From assembly GCA_038229135.1 (NCBI GenBank), contig JBBROS010000009.1, positions 1 through 64,000 on the forward strand: a stretch of DNA of 64,000 bases, read 5' to 3'. How positions within the stretch are numbered: position 1 is the stretch's first letter; every line of letters begins with the position of its first letter. The notes below the pieces were generated by a model. The model had not been told where the DNA came from. It made no database searches and worked only from the letters and a program-made list of their open reading frames with translations. The stretch comes from JBBROS01 sp038229135. GTDB taxonomy: Bacteria > Pseudomonadota > Alphaproteobacteria > Acetobacterales > Acetobacteraceae. Of the stretch, positions 41,600 through 51,189 are shown one piece after another. The translations under genes were made by a program, and so were the position numbers.

Positions 41600-42529
41600 A
41601 TGCTCAATCGCGACACGATCGAGGCGGCCGCCGCGCGCCTGTCATCCCACGTCCGGCGGACGCCGGTGATGCGCTTGGAGGATGACCTTCCGTCGGCCCC
41701 CGGCTGCGTGCTGAAGCTCGAGTTCCTGCAGCACACGGGCAGCTTCAAGGCCCGGGGCGCGTTCAACCGGCTTCTGACCGACGCCGGCCCGGGCGGCGTT
41801 GCCGCGGCGAGCGGGGGCAACCATGGCGCGGCGGTGGCCTATGCGGCGCGGGCGCTGGGCCGGGCAGCGACGGTGTTCGTGCCGCAGCCGACGCCCGAGG
41901 TGAAGGCCGTGCGGATTGCGGGCTACGGGGCGACGGTGATGCGGGGGGGTGCGAACTACGCCGAGGCAGCCGAGGCCTGTCGCGCCTTCGCCGAGGAGCG
42001 AGGGCTGCTCAACGTGCATGCCTACGACCACGAGGCGGTGCTGGCCGGGCAGGGGACCGTAGGACGCGAGCTGGAGGCGGATGCGCCGGAGTGCACGCAC
42101 GTGCTGGTCGCCGTAGGTGGAGGCGGGCTGATCGGCGGTGTGGCCGCATGGTATCTGGATGGGCCGACGCGGGTGGTGGCGGTGGAGCCCGAGCTTTGCC
42201 CCTCGCTGCATTCCGCCCTGGCAGCGGGCCGCCCCATACCGGTCGAGGTGGGCGGGCTTGCGGCGGACAGTCTCGGCGCCCGGCAGGTGGGCACGCACAT
42301 GTTCGCGGTGGCCCAGCAGTCCGGGATCGAGGTGGTGCTGGTGCCGGACGGCTCGATCCGTGCGGCGCAGCGATGGTTGTGGGAGCGCCTGCGGATCGTG
42401 GCCGAGCCGGGCGGCGCGGCAGCGCTTGCGCCGTTGCTCGACGGGCGATGGGTGCCGCCGCCGGGTGCGCGCTTGGGTGTCGTGCTGTGCGGCGCGAATA
42501 CGGCGCCGGATGTTTCACGTGAAACGTAG
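41600..42529 (+). CDS. Threonine/serine dehydratase-like PLP enzyme
   Basis: Fold-type II PLP enzyme of 309 residues. The PLP Lys is in HTGSFKARGAFN near residue 48, the cofactor Asn loop is ASGGNHGAAVAYAA near residue 74, and the phosphate-binding Gly run is VGGGGLIGG near residue 173. There is no C-terminal ACT regulatory domain, so it is of the catabolic or serine-racemase-like kind. The start MLNRDTIEAAAARL fits relatives; an ATG at 41585 is also possible. The final codons contain a parS-like site, and the stop abuts the convergent chvG stop with no bases between. Confidence 0.85.
   Translation: MLNRDTIEAAAARLSSHVRRTPVMRLEDDLPSAPGCVLKLEFLQHTGSFKARGAFNRLLTDAGPGGVAAASGGNHGAAVAYAARALGRAATVFVPQPTPEVKAVRIAGYGATVMRGGANYAEAAEACRAFAEERGLLNVHAYDHEAVLAGQGTVGRELEADAPECTHVLVAVGGGGLIGGVAAWYLDGPTRVVAVEPELCPSLHSALAAGRPIPVEVGGLAADSLGARQVGTHMFAVAQQSGIEVVLVPDGSIRAAQRWLWERLRIVAEPGGAAALAPLLDGRWVPPPGARLGVVLCGANTAPDVSRET
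42511..42526. promoter_or_regulatory. parS: parS-like ParB-binding site
   Basis: The palindrome TGTTTCACGTGAAACG matches the conserved bacterial parS consensus TGTTTCACGTGAAACA at 15 of 16 positions, with only the last base different. It lies within the last codons of the dehydratase gene (encoding VSRET), right before the convergent chvG end. parS sites cluster near the chromosome origin, so the window may be origin-proximal. No parA, parB or dnaA is in view. Confidence 0.8.
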
Positions 42530-44215
42530 CTAGGCCTGTGGCAGCCGCACCAGGAACCGCGCCCCGACCACCTTGCCCTCCCCGTCCCGCCGGTTCTCTG
42601 CGGCGATCCGGCCTTTCAGCGCTTCCACGATCTGCCGGCTGATCGACAGCCCCAACCCTGAATGCTGCCCGAACCGCTCGCCCGCCGGGCGCTCGCTGTA
42701 GAAACGGTCGAAGATGTTGTCGAGCTTGGCCTCTGGGATGCCGGGGCCGTCATCCTCGACCGCGATCTCGACGAAGCCGCCCTCGGCCTTGGCCCGGAGA
42801 GCCACCCAGCCATCGGGTGGGGAGAAACTGAGCGCGTTGCCGATGAGGTTGCGCAGCACTTGCACCAGGCGGCCCTCGACGGCCGAGACGACCAGCTTGC
42901 CGTCCGCCAGTTCGACCGCCATCACCGGGTCACCCGGGCGACGCGTGGCGTCATGGATCTCGGCCAGGGTCGACAGGATCGGCCCCACGTCGATCTGCGC
43001 CATGGCGGTGCGGGAGAGCTCGGCATCCACCCGGCTCGCATCGCTGATGTCGCTGATGAGGCGGTCGAGCCGGATCACATCCTCGGCGATGATCGCCAGC
43101 AGCCGGCGCTGCTGCCCGGCATCCTCGATGCGCCTCAGTGTCTCGATTGCGCTGCGGATGGAGCTGAGCGGGTTCTTGATCTCATGCGCCACGTCGGCGG
43201 CGAAGCGCTCCGTGGCGTCCATGCGGGTCCACAGTGCGGAGGCGCTTTCGGAGAAGGCGTGGGCGAGTTCGCCCACCTCGTCCGTCCGCTCCAGCAGGGC
43301 TGGCGGCACGGCTCCGGAGCGGCCACGGCCCTCGCGCATGGCGTGGGCTGCGCGGGCCAGGCGCAGGATGGGGCGGGCGATGGTGAGCGACAGGTACCAC
43401 GAGAGCGCCACCGTGAGCACGAGCGCCAGCGCGAACAGGCCGAGGATGCTCATGCGGACGGTGAACAGCGAGTTGTCCACCTCCCGCGCCTCGCGGGTGA
43501 GCAGCACGATGCCCACGGTATGCCTGGTGCGCAGCACGGGCTCTGCGACCGTGACCAGCAGGCGGTTGTCCTGCGTGCGGCGCACATAGGGAGCCATGGC
43601 CTTGCCATCGTTGCTCGCGATGATCCGGAGCTCCTCCTTCACGTCCGGCTGCCACTCCGCACCACCGGCGGACGGGCTCAGCTCGAGCACGGGGCCCGGC
43701 GTGCGGTGCGGCAGTATCGCCAGGACCGTGTCGTAGGCGGCGCCGATCCAGCCCAGCAGGCGGCCTCGGTCCACCGCCGGGGGCAGCGGCTCCGTGACCA
43801 CGGCGCCGCCCGCCCCTTCCCGCACGCGGCTGTCGGCGACGATCTGCCCGTCCGGCGCATAGAGCCGGGCCTGGGCGTTGGGCGTGGGCTCGGTCAGGCG
43901 GCGCAGCAGCGAGCGGGCGATGTCCGGCTGGAGCGTCGGGTTTTCGGGGTCCGCCTCCCGCACGGCGCTCTCGCCCAGGGCGCCGGCGTAGATGCGCGCC
44001 TGTTCGCGCAAGGCCTGAACCTCGGCCTCGAGCAAGCCGTTCTGGTATTGGTCGAGGTAGAGCAGGGCTGCGAGCAGCAGCGCCAGCGGCAAAGCGTTGA
44101 CAAGCAGGATGCGGCGCAGCAGCGGCGAGACCCAGCGGTCCGTCACGTCCTTGAACGGCGGCTCCACCTTCGCCGGTTGTGGCGCGGTCGTGGAAAGGAT
44201 GCCGCTGTCGGGCAC
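42530..44215 (-). CDS. chvG: Sensor histidine kinase ChvG
   Basis: Membrane sensor kinase of 561 residues. Two membrane helices flank a periplasmic domain: TM1 near residue 35 (ILLVNALPLALLLAALLYL) and TM2 near residue 255 (MSILGLFALALVLTVALSW). A HAMP domain follows, then the His box FAADVAHEIKNPLSS near residue 330, the N box LRNLIGNALSFS and G boxes DDGPGIP and GLGLSIS. The start is a GTG at 44215 overlapping the chvI stop (TAGTG). ChvG/ChvI senses acid or envelope stress and links to the PTS relay and pckA in related bacteria. Confidence 0.88.
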   Translation of the reverse strand: MPDSGILSTTAPQPAKVEPPFKDVTDRWVSPLLRRILLVNALPLALLLAALLYLDQYQNGLLEAEVQALREQARIYAGALGESAVREADPENPTLQPDIARSLLRRLTEPTPNAQARLYAPDGQIVADSRVREGAGGAVVTEPLPPAVDRGRLLGWIGAAYDTVLAILPHRTPGPVLELSPSAGGAEWQPDVKEELRIIASNDGKAMAPYVRRTQDNRLLVTVAEPVLRTRHTVGIVLLTREAREVDNSLFTVRMSILGLFALALVLTVALSWYLSLTIARPILRLARAAHAMREGRGRSGAVPPALLERTDEVGELAHAFSESASALWTRMDATERFAADVAHEIKNPLSSIRSAIETLRRIEDAGQQRRLLAIIAEDVIRLDRLISDISDASRVDAELSRTAMAQIDVGPILSTLAEIHDATRRPGDPVMAVELADGKLVVSAVEGRLVQVLRNLIGNALSFSPPDGWVALRAKAEGGFVEIAVEDDGPGIPEAKLDNIFDRFYSERPAGERFGQHSGLGLSISRQIVEALKGRIAAENRRDGEGKVVGARFLVRLPQA

Positions 44216-44916
44216 TATTGCTCCTTGTAGCGGTAGCCGATGCCATACAGCGTTTCGATCTGGTCGAAGGTCTCGTCGCTGGCGCGGAACTTCTTGCGCA
44301 GGCGCTTCACGTGGCTGTCGATGGTGCGGTCGTCCACATAGATGTTCTCGCCATAGGCCGCATCGATCAGCTGGTCGCGGGACTTCACCATCCCGGGCCG
44401 GGCCGCAAGGGCCTTCACGAGCAGGAACTCGGTGACGGTGAGCTGGATGTCCCGGTCGCGCCAGAGGCACTGGTGCTTCGTGTCGTCGAGCCGCAGGTCG
44501 CCGCGGACCAGCACGCCGCCCGGGGCAGCCCCGGAACCCTCGGCCCGGCTCGCCTCGTTGCGGCGCAGCAGGGCGCGGATGCGCTCGATGAGCAGGCGCT
44601 GGCTGAACGGCTTCGTGATGTAGTCGTCCGCACCCAGGCGCAGGCCCATCAGCTCGTCCAGCTCCTCGTCCTTGCTGGTGAGGAAGATGACGGGCAGGGC
44701 GCTCTTGGCCCGCAGGCGCTGCAGCAGCTCCATGCCGTCCATCCGCGGCATCTTGATGTCGAGCACGGCCAGGTCGACGGGTTTGGCGAGCAAGCCCTGC
44801 AGCGCGCTCTCCCCATCCGTGTAGGTGCGCACGATGAAGCCCTCCTGCTCGAGCGTCATCGAGACGGAGGTGAGGATGTTCCGGTCGTCGTCGACCAGCG
44901 CAATGGTGTGTTTCAT
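44215..44916 (-). CDS. chvI: Response regulator ChvI (OmpR/PhoB family)
   Basis: Two-domain response regulator of 233 residues. The receiver has acidic residues Asp9–11 and the phospho-acceptor Asp53 in LAVLDIKMPRMDG, Thr in LTSKDEE and Lys in ITKPFS. The winged-helix effector shows LTVTEFLLVKALAARPG and VDDRTIDSHVKRLRKKF near the C-terminus. It is translated with chvG (1-bp overlap). Its start faces the HugZ-like gene across 78 bp. Confidence 0.92.
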   Translation of the reverse strand: MKHTIALVDDDRNILTSVSMTLEQEGFIVRTYTDGESALQGLLAKPVDLAVLDIKMPRMDGMELLQRLRAKSALPVIFLTSKDEELDELMGLRLGADDYITKPFSQRLLIERIRALLRRNEASRAEGSGAAPGGVLVRGDLRLDDTKHQCLWRDRDIQLTVTEFLLVKALAARPGMVKSRDQLIDAAYGENIYVDDRTIDSHVKRLRKKFRASDETFDQIETLYGIGYRYKEQ

Positions 44917-44994
44917 GCCGAATACCTTTACGCGCCTTGCAGGAATGCCAGGGCGTGCACAGGATTGAACAGTCAATTGTGGCGGAATTGCCGA

Positions 44995-45741
44995 ATGCAA
45001 CGACCAGATGCCGGGCGCGAGCCGATCCTGCTGCTCCGGAGTGCCCGTGCCGGCACGCTGGCGACGGCTGACGGCGGGCAGCCCTTCGCCTCGCTGATCA
45101 CTCCCGCCACGGCGCCGGATGGCAGCGTGCTGATGCTGCTCTCGGGTTTGTCGGAGCACACGCGCCACCTGCTGGCGGACCCGCGCTGCGCGGTGATGGT
45201 GCAGGGCGCCCAGGATGGCCCGAACGTGCAGACGGCTCCCCGCCTCACGGTGCTGGGTGAGGCCGTGCGCGAGACCGACGCGGCGCTGAAGGCCCGCTGG
45301 GTCGCGCTGCATCCTTACGCCGCGTTCTACGCCGGGTTCGACGATTTCACCCTCTGGCGCGTGCGTCCCCGCGGCGGCAGCTACATCGGGGGGTTCGCGC
45401 GGGCCTTCCGGCTCAGCGAGGCGCAGCTCACGCCGGACCCGGCGCATGTGGAGGCCGTGGCGGGCGCAGAGGCCTCGATCGTGGCGCATTGCAATGACGA
45501 CCATCCAGAGGCGCTCGAGGCCATTGCGGCCGGCACCGGGCTCCAGGCGGGGCCGTGGCGCATGGTGGCGTGCGACGTGGACGGGTTCGACCTCGTGCTG
45601 GACGAGGTGGTTCGCCGCATTGCTTGGCCGGCCCCGGTCGATGGGGGCAATGCCGTGCGCGCCGGCCTGGTCCATCTCGCAGGTGCAGCAAGAAACGCAG
45701 CAAAAACAAGCGCTGGACCGGGAGAACCTACTCCCGTATAG
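44995..45741 (+). CDS. HugZ-like heme/flavin-binding pyridoxamine-oxidase-fold protein
   Basis: Cytoplasmic split-barrel protein of 248 residues. The N-terminal PNPOx-like domain reads TLATADGGQPFASLITPA, LLSGLSEHTRHLLADPR and RLTVLGEAV. The C-terminal DUF2470 domain carries HCNDDHPEALEAIA near residue 162 and DGFDLVLD. This domain pairing is that of HugZ/HutZ heme-degrading proteins. Role in iron or heme use is inferred from family only. It is divergent from chvI. Confidence 0.8.
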   Translation: MQRPDAGREPILLLRSARAGTLATADGGQPFASLITPATAPDGSVLMLLSGLSEHTRHLLADPRCAVMVQGAQDGPNVQTAPRLTVLGEAVRETDAALKARWVALHPYAAFYAGFDDFTLWRVRPRGGSYIGGFARAFRLSEAQLTPDPAHVEAVAGAEASIVAHCNDDHPEALEAIAAGTGLQAGPWRMVACDVDGFDLVLDEVVRRIAWPAPVDGGNAVRAGLVHLAGAARNAAKTSAGPGEPTPV

Positions 45742-45742
45742 G

Positions 45743-45767
45743 GGCGGCTTTCAGATTATGAGCCGCC
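45743..45767 (+). promoter_or_regulatory. Hairpin in the pckA leader / after the HugZ-like gene
   Basis: GGCGGCT (45743–45749) and AGCCGCC (45761–45767) form a perfect 7-bp stem with an 11-nt AT-rich loop (TCAGATTATG region). It begins one base after the HugZ-like stop and lies about 30 bp before the pckA start. No T-run follows, so it could be a weak terminator or part of the pckA mRNA leader. Confidence 0.4.
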
Positions 45768-45798
45768 AGAGACACGTGCGGGAACGAGGAGAGCGCCC

Positions 45799-47418
<1,620 letters not shown>

Positions 47419-47466
47419 ACCAGCCGCAGCCCCGGGCGTTCTGACCCTGCAACGCCCGGAGCTGCC

Positions 47467-48054
47467 ATGGCCTCCTACGCCGACCCCGGTTATTTCGAGC
47501 GGCTCTACGAGTCCGATCCGGACCCTTGGAAGTTCGCGACGAGCGAGTACGAGCGGACCAAGTACGCGGCGACCATGGCCGCTCTGCCGCCCGGCCGGTT
47601 CTCCCGATGCTTCGAGGTGGGCTGCAGCATCGGTGTGCTCACCCACCAGCTTGCCCAGCGCTGCGACTCGTTGCTGGGTGTCGACGTGGCCGAGAATGCG
47701 CTGGAGCAGGCCCGTGAGCGCCTGCAGGACATGCCTTGGGCCCGGTTCGAGCGTATGGCCGTGCCGACCGAGTGGCCGGAGGGCTCGTTCGACCTCGTGC
47801 TGTTCTCCGAGGTGCTCTACTACCTCGGCGCGGATGGCCTCGAGGAGGCAGCCCGGCGCACCGTGGCGAGCCTTGCCCATGGCGGGACGATCGTGCTGGT
47901 GAACTGGCACGGCAACACGGACGGCGCCTTCACGGGCGACGATGCGGCCGATCGGTTCATCCGCGCCGTGTCGCCCAAGCTCCGGGTGATCACGCATGAG
48001 CGAGCGGAGAAATATCGGCTCGACGTGTTGCGGGGCCAATACCAGGTCGCCTGA
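47467..48054 (+). CDS. SAM-dependent methyltransferase, NodS-like
   Basis: Class I methyltransferase of 195 residues. The opening FERLYESDPDPWKFATSEYERTKY (parts: YESDPDPWKF, SEYERTKY) is the mark of the NodS-like family. The SAM motif is FEVGCSIGVLTHQLA near residue 48, and post-I reads LLGVDVAENAL. The family includes nodulation N-methyltransferases and many uncharacterised members often encoded near glycosyltransferases. The substrate is unknown. It lies 48 bp after pckA. Confidence 0.78.
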   Translation: MASYADPGYFERLYESDPDPWKFATSEYERTKYAATMAALPPGRFSRCFEVGCSIGVLTHQLAQRCDSLLGVDVAENALEQARERLQDMPWARFERMAVPTEWPEGSFDLVLFSEVLYYLGADGLEEAARRTVASLAHGGTIVLVNWHGNTDGAFTGDDAADRFIRAVSPKLRVITHERAEKYRLDVLRGQYQVA

Positions 48055-48057
48055 GGC

Positions 48058-48963
48058 TCAGCCGAACGGCAGGCCTTCCCGAAGATACAGCGCCTTGATG
48101 ACCTCGAGCATGGTCACGAGCTCCGGCGAGGCGTCGTTCAAGCGCTGGCTCATGATGATGGGCGAAGTGGCGAGCGGGTCGTCGATGGGGCGGTAATGCA
48201 CGCCGGAGCGCTGGAGGCGCTGCACGGAGGCAGGCACGAGGCAGATGCCGAGGCCTGCCGCGACCAGGCCGAGCGCCGTCTGCAGCTCCCGCACCTCCTG
48301 CACCGCGGCGGGGCGGAGGGCGTGGTGGCGATAGAGGGCGAGCACCTGGTCGGCGTAGCTGGGGCGCGGAGCCTTGGGATAGACGATGAGCGTGTCGTCC
48401 GTCAGGTCCTGCAGGTGCAGCGCCACCGGCTTCAGCAGGGCTGGGTGGCCTTCGGGGAGTGCCGCGATCATCGCCTCCCGCCGGAGCGTCTGGCGGGAGA
48501 TGGCCTGGTCGTCGAACGGGATGCGGCCGAAGCCCACGTCGATCCGGCCCTCCTTCAGCGCAGCGATCTGCTCCATGGTGGTCAGCTCGAGCATGATGAT
48601 CTCCGTCTCGGGCCGCGCGGCCCGGAAGTCCCGCAGCACGGCGGGCAGGTGGCCATACAGGGTGCTGGGCACGAAGCCGATGCTGAAGCGGCGAAGGCGC
48701 GCATCCGTCAGGCGCCGCGCGATGGTGCGCAGCTCCGCCACACGGTCCAGGATCTGCACGGCCTGCTCGAACAGCACGGCCCCGGCGTCCGTAAGCCGCG
48801 AGGGGCGGCTGCCGCGCTCGATGAGGGTCACGCCCAGCTCCGCCTCGAGCTGCTGCACCTGGCGGCTGAGCGGCGGCTGCGCCACGTTGAGGCGCTGGGC
48901 GGCGCGGGTGAAGCTCTGCTCCTGCGCGACGGCGACGAAGTAGCGCAGGTGGCGGAGTTCCAT
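48058..48963 (-). CDS. LysR family regulator, CatM/BenM-like
   Basis: Regulator of 301 residues. The winged helix-turn-helix is at the N-terminus (MELRHLRYFVAVAQEQSFTRAA, then LNVAQPPLSRQVQQLE), followed by an inducer-binding domain. MELRHLRYF and the NVAQPPLSRQI-type recognition helix are those of the CatM/BenM/CatR aromatic subfamily. The inducer would be cis,cis-muconate, possibly with benzoate. It is divergent from the LIV transporter operon with an ATAC-N7-GTAT box three bases from its own start codon, so it likely represses itself and activates the transporter and benA. Confidence 0.85.
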   Translation of the reverse strand: MELRHLRYFVAVAQEQSFTRAAQRLNVAQPPLSRQVQQLEAELGVTLIERGSRPSRLTDAGAVLFEQAVQILDRVAELRTIARRLTDARLRRFSIGFVPSTLYGHLPAVLRDFRAARPETEIIMLELTTMEQIAALKEGRIDVGFGRIPFDDQAISRQTLRREAMIAALPEGHPALLKPVALHLQDLTDDTLIVYPKAPRPSYADQVLALYRHHALRPAAVQEVRELQTALGLVAAGLGICLVPASVQRLQRSGVHYRPIDDPLATSPIIMSQRLNDASPELVTMLEVIKALYLREGLPFG

Positions 48964-48965
48964 TC

Positions 48966-48980
48966 ATACCTTTCGCGTAT
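48966..48980. promoter_or_regulatory. CatM/BenM-type operator (ATAC-N7-GTAT)
   Basis: The sequence ATACCTTTCGCGTAT fits the CatM/BenM consensus ATAC-N7-GTAT exactly. It lies just upstream of the LysR gene start and 144 bp before the binding-protein gene, in the divergent spacer where such a regulator normally binds. Confidence 0.75.
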
Positions 48981-49055
48981 GGTTCAGGACCGATGCCGCA
49001 TTGGACGCCGCGCGGGCGATGATGCAAGCTCTTTCCATATCCGAACCAGCGCGCC

Positions 49056-49081
49056 TGGTCTGAGTGAATGGTCTGAGTGAA
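49056..49081. repeat. Tandem duplication of a 13-bp unit
   Basis: TGGTCTGAGTGAA occurs twice in direct contact (49056–49068 and 49069–49081) in the leader before the transporter operon. It looks like a recent slippage duplication; a regulatory role is possible but not shown. Confidence 0.7.
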
Positions 49082-49124
49082 ACGACCGGGCAGCAAAGCC
49101 CGGCGCATACGGGGAGAGGGATCG

Positions 49125-50309
49125 ATGAGCATCATTGCGCGTCCAATGTCGCGCCGCGGCCTAGCAGGGCTCGGGCTGTCGACGCTCGCCCTCCCGGCCA
49201 TCGCCCAATCCGGCGGTGCGCCGCTCAAGGTGGGGCTCATGCTGCCCTTCTCGGGCACGTTCGCGGCCTTGGGCGAGAACATCGCGGCGGCCTTCGAGAT
49301 GCACCTGGCCGAGCGCGGCGGGAAGCTGGGCGGCCGGCCGATCACGGTGATCCGCCTGGACGACCAGTCGGACCCGGCAGCCGCACCGCAGAACGTGAAC
49401 CGCCTCCTCTCGCGCGACAAGGCGGACGTGCTGGTGGGAACGGTCCATTCGGGCGTGGTGATGGCGTTGGTCCAGGCCTCCCGCGAGAAGGGGGTGCCGC
49501 TGATCATCCCGAACGCGGGCAACGTGGCGGCCTCCCGCGAGCTGTGTGCAGACAGCGTGTTCCGCACGTCCTTCACCAACTGGCAGCCGGCGTACGGCAT
49601 GGGGCTCGCTGTGGCCAAGACGGGCGTGAAGAAGGCAGCCTGGGTCACGTGGGACTATGCGGCGGGCAAGGAGAGCGCCGAGGGCTTCCGCGACGGCCTG
49701 AAGGCGGGGGGTGCCGATCTGGTGCAGGTGCTGTCCCTGCCCTTCCCGGAGACGAACTTCCAGCCGCTGCTGGCCCAGCTCCCGGGCCTTGGCGTGCAGG
49801 CCGTGGGCGCGTTCTTTGCGGGCGGCGGCGCCGTGCAGTTCGTGCGGGACTACGCTGCGGCCGGGCTGCGGGACAAGATGCCGCTATGCGGGTCGGGGTT
49901 CCTCACGGAGGGCACGCTGGCCGCGCAGGGTGCCGCGGCCGAGGGCGTGCAGACGGCGCTGCACTACGGCGACGGGCTGGACACGCCGAAGAACACCATC
50001 TTTCGCACGGCCTTCAAGGACCGGACCACGCGCGAGGCGGATGTGTATGCCGTCCAGGGCTACGACGCGGCGCAACTGCTGGCCGTCGGCCTCGATGCCA
50101 CGAAGGGCGACGTGGAGGCCGACAAGGCCCTGTTCGCGGCCATGCGGGGCGCGAGGATCGACAGCCCGCGCGGCGCCTTCACCCTTTCGGCCGGACGCAG
50201 CCCGGTGCAGAACATCTACCTGCGGGAGGCGCGTGGCGGGCAGAACAGGGTCATCGGCATCGCTGCCCCGGCGCTCGCCGACCCGGGCACGGGCTGCAAG
50301 CTGGCCTGA
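49125..50309 (+). CDS. ABC transporter substrate-binding protein (Peripla_BP_6), Tat-type leader
   Basis: Periplasmic binding protein of 394 residues. The leader contains SRRGLAGLGLSTLALPAIAQ, a twin-arginine-like signal. The mature chain reads LKVGLMLPFSGTFAALGENIAAAFEM, then VGTVHSGVVMALVQ and the second lobe. Proteins of this branch bind aromatic acids such as benzoate or 4-hydroxybenzoate derivatives. The ATG at 49125 follows GGGGAGAGGG. It is the first gene of the LIV-type operon under the LysR box. Confidence 0.88.
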   Translation: MSIIARPMSRRGLAGLGLSTLALPAIAQSGGAPLKVGLMLPFSGTFAALGENIAAAFEMHLAERGGKLGGRPITVIRLDDQSDPAAAPQNVNRLLSRDKADVLVGTVHSGVVMALVQASREKGVPLIIPNAGNVAASRELCADSVFRTSFTNWQPAYGMGLAVAKTGVKKAAWVTWDYAAGKESAEGFRDGLKAGGADLVQVLSLPFPETNFQPLLAQLPGLGVQAVGAFFAGGGAVQFVRDYAAAGLRDKMPLCGSGFLTEGTLAAQGAAAEGVQTALHYGDGLDTPKNTIFRTAFKDRTTREADVYAVQGYDAAQLLAVGLDATKGDVEADKALFAAMRGARIDSPRGAFTLSAGRSPVQNIYLREARGGQNRVIGIAAPALADPGTGCKLA

Positions 50310-50316
50310 CCCCGAG

Positions 50317-51189
50317 GTGACCGGGGCGGGCCTTCTCGTTCAGGTGCTGAACGGGCTGCAATACGGGCTGCTGCTGTTCCTCATCAGCAGCGGCCTCACG
50401 CTGATCTTCGGGGTGCTGGGCGTCATCAACCTGGCGCATGGCAGCCTGTTCATGGTGGGCGCCTACGTGACGTTCCTGGTGGCCAAGGCGGGGGCCGGGC
50501 TGTGGCTCTCGCTCCCGCTCGCGCTCGTGGGCGGCACGGCGTTGGGCGTGGTGCTCGAGCGTGTGCTGTTCCGGCGGTTCTACCACCGGGAGCATCTGGA
50601 CCAGGTGCTGCTGACGTTCGCCCTCATCCTGCTGTTCGAGGAGGGGCGCTCCTTCATCGCCGGCAACGACTTCCACAGCGTGCCGGTGCCGGCCTCGCTC
50701 GACTGGTCCGTGCCCGTTGCGGCGGGGTTCTCCTACTCGGCGTATCGGCTGGCGGTGCTGGCGGCGTGCCTGGTCGTGGCCGCGCTGATGTTCTGGACCA
50801 TCGAGCGGACGCGCGCCGGGTCTGCCATCCGGGCCGCAGCCGAGAAGCCGGAGATGGTGGACCTGCTGGGGATGGATGCGCGGCGGATCCACATGCTGGT
50901 GTTCGGGGCCGGCACGGCGCTCGCCATGCTGGGTGGTGCGTTGGCGGCCCCGCTCTACTCCGTCTATCCCGGCATGGGGGACGGCTTCCTCATCATCAGC
51001 TTCGTGGTGGTGGTCGTCGGCGGCCTCGGCTCGGTGGCCGGGGCGTTCTGGGCGGCGCTGCTGGTCGGGCTGGTGGATACGCTGAGCAAGGTGCTGCTGC
51101 CCGTCGGCGCCGGGGCGGCCGTGTATGTGCTGATGGCGGTGGTGCTGCTGTGGCGGCCGACGGGGCTGTTCGGGGGCGCGCGGGCATGA
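50317..51189 (+). CDS. Branched-chain amino acid-type ABC transporter permease (LivH family)
   Basis: Membrane permease of 290 residues starting with GTG at 50317, seven bases after the binding-protein gene. LLVQVLNGLQYGLLLFLISSGL and GVINLAHGSLFMVGAY are the LivH signature. The cytoplasmic loop is GSAIRAAAEKPEMVDLLGMDARR. About eight hydrophobic stretches are present. It overlaps the LivM gene by 4 bp. Confidence 0.9.
   Translation: MTGAGLLVQVLNGLQYGLLLFLISSGLTLIFGVLGVINLAHGSLFMVGAYVTFLVAKAGAGLWLSLPLALVGGTALGVVLERVLFRRFYHREHLDQVLLTFALILLFEEGRSFIAGNDFHSVPVPASLDWSVPVAAGFSYSAYRLAVLAACLVVAALMFWTIERTRAGSAIRAAAEKPEMVDLLGMDARRIHMLVFGAGTALAMLGGALAAPLYSVYPGMGDGFLIISFVVVVVGGLGSVAGAFWAALLVGLVDTLSKVLLPVGAGAAVYVLMAVVLLWRPTGLFGGARA

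Noticed and set aside
42505..42532. The palindrome at the convergent dehydratase/chvG ends as a transcription terminator
   Set aside because: There is no loop and no T-run. The 16-bp sequence is explained far better by the parS consensus.
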